Positions 59,253 to 64,000 of a DNA stretch of 64,000 nt are shown here, piece by piece. The translations under genes were made by a program, and so were the position numbers. The notes beneath the pieces were generated by a model. That model saw only the letters and a list, made by a program, of their open reading frames with translations. It had not been told where the DNA came from and ran no database searches. Location: contig NZ_CP113056.1 of NCBI RefSeq assembly GCF_026625645.1, positions 1,554,501 through 1,618,500 of the forward strand, written 5' to 3'. This DNA is from Ancylobacter sp. SL191. GTDB lineage: Bacteria > Pseudomonadota > Alphaproteobacteria > Rhizobiales > Xanthobacteraceae. The number at the start of each line of letters is the position of its first letter. The first letter of the stretch is position 1.

Positions 59253-60059
59253 TCAGTCCAGCAGCGTATCGAGGCCGCGCCGCACCCCGGTCCAGCCGCT
59301 GACCTTGCGCGTCGCCAGCAGCGTGCCGGCGACATAGGGCGCGGCCGAGGAACCGGCGTCGTGGCGGATGGTGAGCCGCTCGTCCGGCGCGCCGAAGATC
59401 GCCTCCACGCCGAGCACGAAGGAGGGAAGCCGCAGCGCATGGACGCGCACCTCATGCGCTCCCTCGCCAAAGGCGCCGCCGCGCGTTTCCGGCACGCCGA
59501 CCACCTCGGAAACCGGGCGGCTGGTCGCGCCCTGCCGCACGCCGGCCAGCGCCTCGGCGAGTTCCCGGCCGGTGCCGGAGGGTGCGTCGGGCTTGGCCGC
59601 AGAGGCGTAGTCGATGAGCTCGACATCGGCGACATATTTCGCCGCTTCCAGCGTGAAGCGCTTCAGCAGCGTCGCGGTGACCGAGAAATTACCGGCGGCG
59701 AGCAGGCCGCGCCCGCGCGCCATGGCTTCCGTGTCGAGCTCGGCATAATCGGCGGCGCCGAGACCGGAGGTGCCGATGACGACATGCAGCCCGCCCTTCA
59801 GCGCGGCGAGCGCATGGGCCTTCACCACATTGGGCTTGGTATAGTCGATCAGCACATCGGCCGGGGTGGCGAGCGCCTCCTCGATGCGGGCGACGACCGG
59901 CACGCCGGAGGGCTTGCCGTCCAGCGCGACGCCGAGATCGGTGCCGGCATGGTTGCGCGAGATGGCCGCGACGAGTTCGAGATCGGGCGCCCGGGCGATG
60001 GCGGGCACGAGGGCGCGGCCGACCCAGCCGGTGGCGCCTGCGAGAATGATGCGGATCAT
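59253..60059 (-). CDS. dapB: DapB-like dihydrodipicolinate reductase-family protein
   Basis: A 268-residue NAD(P)-dependent reductase related to DapB of lysine and diaminopimelate synthesis. GATGWVGRALV is the nucleotide turn, IDYTKP and GTSGL follow, and K156-P-D-A-P-S-G-T-G is the DapB substrate motif. The His pair before this lysine (H159/H160 in E. coli) is A152 and S153 here, so the proton donor is absent. It may be a paralogue with another substrate; a canonical dapB may lie elsewhere. AGGGGA is 6 nt before the ATG. Confidence 0.75.
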   Translation of the reverse strand: MIRIILAGATGWVGRALVPAIARAPDLELVAAISRNHAGTDLGVALDGKPSGVPVVARIEEALATPADVLIDYTKPNVVKAHALAALKGGLHVVIGTSGLGAADYAELDTEAMARGRGLLAAGNFSVTATLLKRFTLEAAKYVADVELIDYASAAKPDAPSGTGRELAEALAGVRQGATSRPVSEVVGVPETRGGAFGEGAHEVRVHALRLPSFVLGVEAIFGAPDERLTIRHDAGSSAAPYVAGTLLATRKVSGWTGVRRGLDTLLD

Positions 60060-60160
60060 GCGGTGTCCCCTTGGTTGCCGGAAGGCATAGCAAAGCCGGC
60101 GCCCGCCGGCCATGTGCCGGAAGGGCAGGGCCTTGACGGTCCTTGCGCGGGGGGATTGGG

Positions 60161-60539
60161 TGCCAGCCGGCCTGTAAGCCGGGTTCTGTAAGGCGGGATT
60201 GCTCCCGCGCGACGGCCATTCCTCTGGGACGCCAGTTACCTGGCGCCTCGAGCAGTCAACCCGGGCGGCTGTCCGAAGACAGGACATGAGGCGAACCTCG
60301 CGCCACCCCTATACGACTTTGCTCCCGGTGGGGTTTGCCCTGCCGCTTCCGTTGCCGGACGCGCGGTGCGCTCTTACCGCACCGTTTCACCCTTGCCGCG
60401 GGCGAACCCGTGGCGGTCTGATTTCTGTGGCACTTTCCCTGGGGTCGCCCCCGCCGGACGTTATCCGGCACCGTGTCTCCGTGGAGCCCGGACTTTCCTC
60501 GGCATTCTTGCGAATGACGCGGCCGTCCGGCCGGCTGGC
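60161..60539 (-). ncRNA. rnpB: RNase P RNA
   Basis: The minus strand contains the P4 core GAGGAAAGTCCGGGCTCC near the 5' end and ends ACAGAACCCGGCTTACAGG, the typical 3' core. The terminal P1 helix is complete: GCCAGCCGGCC pairs with GGCCGGCTGGC at 60161-60172. About 379 nt, type A. It is the ribozyme that matures tRNA 5' ends, including the selC product. Confidence 0.97.
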
Positions 60540-60570
60540 GGGGCAGCAATGGGGGAGGCGGCGGGCGCCG

Positions 60571-61665
60571 TCAAGGGCGCGGGGCGATCTCTCCGGTGGG
60601 CGGCGGGCTGGCGGCGGCGCGCCATTCGGTCGGGCTGAGGCCGGTCAGGCGGCGGAATTCGCGGTTGAAGTTGGATTTGGTGCGGAAGCCGGCATCGAGC
60701 ATGGCCTGCGTCACCGGCGCGCCGGCGGTCAGCGCCGCGCAGGCCGCCTCGACCCGGAAGGCGTTGACGAACTGGCTGACATTGCGCCCCTCCACCCGGT
60801 TCACCGCGCCAGACAGCGCCTTGGCGGGCACACTCAGCCGGCGGGCGAGGCGGGCGAGGGTGAGGTCCGGGTCGGCGGCGAGCTTCTGCGCCTGCAACAG
60901 CGCGCGGGCGCGGGCGACCAGCGCGCGGTCGGCTTCAAGCGCCGCGCCATCGCTGGCCGGGGCGGGCGACAGGGGAAGGGCGTCCGCCTCCTCATCGGGC
61001 TCGTCGCCGGCGCGTTCCAGCCCGGCGAGGCCGAGCGCCAGCAGGAGCAGCGAGGAGGTGAGGCTGACGATGACGCCGCGCCAGGCGATGGCGCCGGCGA
61101 GATCGGCGAGGGTGATGGCGAGATCGCTGAGCGCCGAGCCGAGCAGCAGCAGCGCCAGCAGCCGCCAGGCGGTGAGCGAGGGCCCGCCGCTCTCCAGCCG
61201 GATGCGCGGCAGCGCATCCTCGCCGCCGCGCAAGGCCAGCAGCATCGCCGCGCCATAGGCAATGAAGACGAGGACGATCACCGCGTCGAGCGTCACCGGC
61301 GCGAAGGCGAGGCAGAAGGCGGTGAACACCGGCGCGCCGAGATGCACCCAGTCGCGCGCGGGATCGACCGGCCGCACCGCGCTGGCGAGGAAGGCGAGAT
61401 AGGCGGCGACCGGCACCAGCGTCGCGGTCACCGGCTGCACCGGCCGCAGCGCCTCAATGCCGTAATATTGCGTGGCGGCCACGATCAGCGATTGCAGGGC
61501 CGCGAGGCCGACCAGCGCGCGCTGCCAGCCATTGCCCTCGCCGCGCAGGAGGAGCCGCAGCAGCAGATAGAGCAGCAATGCCGCCGCGAAGACCGGGACG
61601 GGGAAGGCGGGCATGGCGGCCAAGTGGGCCGTAAATGGGGCGGTGAAATGGGCGGGCTCGGGCAT
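60571..61665 (-). CDS. Membrane-anchored AraC-family regulator
   Basis: A 364-residue regulator: seven hydrophobic stretches in the N-terminal 220 residues, an acidic/Pro linker (about 225-245), and an AraC DNA-binding domain at the C-terminus (LTLARLARRLSVPAKALSGAVN, AFRVEAACAAL, AMLDAGFRTKSNFNREFRRLTGLSPTEWR). The membrane part probably senses an extracellular or membrane signal. It is divergent from the secreted hydrolase at 61825, 159 nt away, the most likely target. The start is uncertain (61665 or 61614; no clear ribosome site). Confidence 0.85.
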   Translation of the reverse strand: MPEPAHFTAPFTAHLAAMPAFPVPVFAAALLLYLLLRLLLRGEGNGWQRALVGLAALQSLIVAATQYYGIEALRPVQPVTATLVPVAAYLAFLASAVRPVDPARDWVHLGAPVFTAFCLAFAPVTLDAVIVLVFIAYGAAMLLALRGGEDALPRIRLESGGPSLTAWRLLALLLLGSALSDLAITLADLAGAIAWRGVIVSLTSSLLLLALGLAGLERAGDEPDEEADALPLSPAPASDGAALEADRALVARARALLQAQKLAADPDLTLARLARRLSVPAKALSGAVNRVEGRNVSQFVNAFRVEAACAALTAGAPVTQAMLDAGFRTKSNFNREFRRLTGLSPTEWRAAASPPPTGEIAPRP

Positions 61666-61824
61666 GGCGGGCTCGGTAGGCCGGCGCGGGGGAGGCCGGG
61701 GAGGGGGCGTGCTCCCTTCTTCCGTCCTCAAGCCGGTTCCTGTCGACCTCTATCCGGTTTCAGGTCTCCTCGCGGGACGATTTTCGCTGCTGTGCGCTCC
61801 GGCATCCCGCCACGGAGACCCCCC

Positions 61825-62934
61825 ATGACCACGTTTCCCGCCCGTCCGTCCACCCGCCGCCCGCACTCTCGGCAGGTGCTCGCGCTTGCGCTACTTCTGG
61901 CGCCGCTGTCCGGCCTTCCGGCCGCGGCGCAGGAGGCGAGCCCGTTGACGAGCCCCGCCGCGCCGATCCCCGGCCATGAGCGGCTCGACATTGCCGCGCC
62001 GCTGCGCGGGGCGCCGCTCAAGGCGTCGGTCTGGTACCCGACGCAGGGGCGGACCTACCGCGCGCCGATCGGCGACAATGCCGTCTTCATCGGCGCGCCC
62101 GCCTATATGGGCGCGCCCTATCCGGCCGGAAAGCTGCCGCTGGTGCTGCTCTCGCATGGCTCCGGCGGCAATATCGACAGCCTGTCCTGGCTGGCGAACG
62201 GGCTTGTCGCGCAGGGTTTCATCGTTGCTGGCGTCAACCATCCCGGCAGCACCTCCGGCGACAGTTCGCCCCGCCGCAGCGTCCGGCACTGGGAGCGGGC
62301 GCAGGATGTGCGCGCGCTGCTCGACGGCCTGCTTACGGACCCGGAACTCGGCCCGCATATCGACACCAGCCGGATCTCGGTGCTCGGCTTCTCGCTCGGC
62401 GGGGTGACGGCGATGACGCTCGCCGGCGCGCGCCCGGACCGCGACGCCTTCGCCCGCTACTGCGCCGTGCCGGCCGAGGGGAAGAAGGACTGCCTGTTCT
62501 TCTCCAAGGGTGGGGTGGCGTTCGACGAGGTGCCGAAGGGGCCCTTCGAGCAGGATCTGCGCGACCCGCGCATCAGCCGTGTGGTGGCGGTCGATCCGGC
62601 CATGGCCAAGGTCTATACGCCGGACAGCCTGAAGGGCATCACCGTGCCGGTCGAGGTGGTCAGCCTGGGGAACCCGGTCTGGGAGGCCGTGGATGTCGGC
62701 CCGACCGGCGGCAACTTCGCCGCGTTCATCCCGCATTTCGTGCATGAGACCATCGCGCCGGCGGACCATTACAGCTTCCTCGCTTTGTGCAAGCCGGCGG
62801 CGCCGGAACTGCTCAAGGCCGAGGGCGAGGACCCGATCTGCGCCGACCCGGCGGGGGCGGACCGTGCCAGCGTGCATCAGCAGGTGATCGCGCGGGTGGC
62901 CCGCTTCCTCACGGCGGCGGCGCCGGGGAATTGA
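61825..62934 (+). CDS. Secreted alpha/beta hydrolase
   Basis: A 369-residue exported hydrolase with a signal peptide (1-36, ending PAAAQE). LVLLSHGSGGNIDSLSWLA is the oxyanion strand, and the nucleophile Ser190 lies in GFSLGG. The family is close to platelet-activating-factor acetylhydrolase and dienelactone hydrolase types. Substrate is unknown. The ATG at 61825 is preceded by CGGAGACC; the much longer open frame from 60199 passes through rnpB and is not a gene. Confidence 0.88.
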   Translation: MTTFPARPSTRRPHSRQVLALALLLAPLSGLPAAAQEASPLTSPAAPIPGHERLDIAAPLRGAPLKASVWYPTQGRTYRAPIGDNAVFIGAPAYMGAPYPAGKLPLVLLSHGSGGNIDSLSWLANGLVAQGFIVAGVNHPGSTSGDSSPRRSVRHWERAQDVRALLDGLLTDPELGPHIDTSRISVLGFSLGGVTAMTLAGARPDRDAFARYCAVPAEGKKDCLFFSKGGVAFDEVPKGPFEQDLRDPRISRVVAVDPAMAKVYTPDSLKGITVPVEVVSLGNPVWEAVDVGPTGGNFAAFIPHFVHETIAPADHYSFLALCKPAAPELLKAEGEDPICADPAGADRASVHQQVIARVARFLTAAAPGN

Positions 62935-63007
62935 TCACGCGCGGGGCGGGCGGCGCTACGCACAACCTGTCGTCCGCCCGCCCTGCACGCGAAACGCGTC
63001 GGCCGGA

Positions 63008-63523
63008 TTAATTGGCCGCCATGATGGTGCGGGCCTTGCCGCAATAGGCCCGCGCGGCGGACGACATGCGGGTGGCGCCATGGCCACCCTGGTAGCGCAT
63101 CACGGTGCCGCAGGTATCGCCACCCGCCAGCCGATAGGCCCCGGCGAGGTAGCGCATGCCGAACTTGATGTTGGTGGCGGGCTCGTAGAGCGCCGCGCGC
63201 GAGCCGGTGTAGCCGACGCCGCGCGCGGTCTGGTGCTTGATCTGCATGAGCCCGACCTCGCCGGCGCGCCCCGTCGTCCGCACGTTCCAGTTGCTCTCGA
63301 TGCGCACCACGGCGCGGGCCAGCGCGACGGGAATGCCGTTCGCCTTCGCCTCGCGGTCGACCAGCGCGACCAGTTTATCCGTTCCCGTCACAGATGTTTC
63401 CGGATGAAGGCTCTCCAGCGAGGACGAACGATCGTTGTTCGACGCGGCATGGGCGAGAGTGGCACCGCTCAGACTGATGAGTGAAGTCACAAGGGAAGCA
63501 CAGACGAGACGCGAGATCAGCAT
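63008..63523 (-). CDS. Lytic transglycosylase (SLT domain)
   Basis: A 171-residue exported protein with signal peptide (1-26) and an SLT lysozyme-like domain. The catalytic Glu76 is in RIESNWN; GEVGLMQIKHQTARGVGY and TNIKFGMRYLAGAY are family blocks. It cleaves peptidoglycan in the periplasm. No secretion system gene is nearby, so it is a stand-alone enzyme. Confidence 0.93.
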   Translation of the reverse strand: MLISRLVCASLVTSLISLSGATLAHAASNNDRSSSLESLHPETSVTGTDKLVALVDREAKANGIPVALARAVVRIESNWNVRTTGRAGEVGLMQIKHQTARGVGYTGSRAALYEPATNIKFGMRYLAGAYRLAGGDTCGTVMRYQGGHGATRMSSAARAYCGKARTIMAAN

Positions 63524-63761
63524 TACCGGGCTGTAGCCTTTTCAGGATGATGACGAGGCCGGCGAAAAGCCTGGACAATCTGACCCGAATGAGGCTCGGC
63601 TGGCCCATGTCTCGCCCTAGACATGAACGGTCCGCTAAAGTCGCGGTGCGTGCGCACCTATTGCGGCGCAACCTGGGCGTTCAGTGACTTTCGTTGCGGG
63701 CGGGGCTCCTCGTGCGCAACTTCCTGTCGCGCGTTGCCGCCCATTCAGCCATGGCGAAATT

Positions 63762-64000
63762 TCAGGCGTCGCCGGCGTCTGTTTCAGGGCGCGACATGCA
63801 GAGCCGGTAGAGCGTCTGCAGCGTCGAGACATCGGCGATGCCGTCCACGCGCGAGCGGCGGAAATGCCGCTGGAAGGCCCGCACTACCGCTTCCGTCTGG
63901 TCGCAATAGGTGCCGCTCACCGGCACCTCATAGCCATAGAGCGCCAGCATCGCCTGCAGCGCCTCGATCGGCTGGCCGTGCTCGCCGCGCATGAAGAAGC
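63762..64000 (-). CDS. N-acetylmuramoyl-L-alanine amidase, C-terminal part (partial)
   Basis: The gene runs off the right edge. The visible 79 or so residues form a peptidoglycan-binding-1 domain (QAMLALYGYEVPVSGTYCD, AVVRAFQRHFRRSRVDGIAD), the tail typical of AmpD-type amidases in this group of bacteria. The amidase domain is outside the window, so the enzyme call is inferred from the tail. The 238-bp gap to the transglycosylase has no gene. Confidence 0.7.
   Translation of the reverse strand, partial: FFMRGEHGQPIEALQAMLALYGYEVPVSGTYCDQTEAVVRAFQRHFRRSRVDGIADVSTLQTLYRLCMSRPETDAGDA

Noticed and set aside
60199..61824. Upstream extension of the secreted hydrolase ORF
   Set aside because: It passes through rnpB and the AraC gene; a signal peptide starts at 61825.

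Overview
The window looks like chromosome of a high-GC alphaproteobacterium. The best inference is a facultatively autotrophic or methylotrophic member of Hyphomicrobiales, near Ancylobacter/Starkeya/Xanthobacter. The grounds are a 401-residue NAD-dependent formate dehydrogenase of the Pseudomonas sp. 101/Ancylobacter type, CbbQ/CbbO-like genes, the rhizobial cellulose protein BcsN, the fdnGHI-fdhE-selA-selB-selC order and an alphaproteobacterial type A RNase P RNA. No 16S rRNA gene is present, so the genus is not fixed.

Layout. 1-2.4 kb is the end of an integrated element: a Phd/PemK-type toxin-antitoxin pair and a large serine recombinase whose last codons lie in the initiator tRNA-fMet gene. 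2.6-10.1 kb holds a CHAD protein, a LysR regulator with NAD-dependent fdh, an AceE-like/transketolase-family enzyme divergent from an Lrp regulator, and a DUF72 protein. 10.2-15 kb has phosphoketolase with a zinc alcohol dehydrogenase, and a divergent adhP-type gene. 15-20 kb is a yhiI-rbbA-yhhJ-type exporter operon. 20.1-23.2 kb is a MoxR ATPase/VWA pair (CbbQ/CbbO type). 23.5-27.7 kb has aliphatic amidase, a TetR regulator, an MFS exporter and a LysR regulator.

The core is 27.7-40.4 kb, a complete selenocysteine system. It contains selD (with an apparent frameshift), a divergent Tat-transglutaminase/thioredoxin pair, then fdnG (in-frame UGA at 31610 followed by a bSECIS hairpin), fdnH, fdnI, fdhE, selA and selB read as one uninterrupted 1142-codon frame, and selC (tRNA-Sec), which overlaps the end of selB. 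The window therefore encodes two unrelated formate dehydrogenases: a soluble metal-free NAD enzyme and a membrane Mo/W-Sec enzyme feeding quinone. The unusual points are the selA-selB fusion frame, the selB/selC overlap and the selD frameshift. Sequencing error versus real novelty must be settled for the fusion and the frameshift.

40.4-50.1 kb is a cellulose synthesis cluster: bcsN on one strand and bcsA-bcsB-bcsZ-TPR protein on the other. 50.3-52 kb has an L,D-transpeptidase and a GNAT acetyltransferase. 52-57.7 kb has pyruvate kinase and the three-gene proton-translocating transhydrogenase pntAA-pntAB-pntB, split by a palindromic repeat block. 57.8-64 kb has an extensin-like lipoprotein, a DapB-like reductase lacking the catalytic histidine pair, rnpB, a membrane-anchored AraC regulator, a secreted alpha/beta hydrolase, a lytic transglycosylase and the end of an AmpD-type amidase. 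GTCATCCCGG/CCGGGATGAC palindromic repeats punctuate many intergenic gaps.
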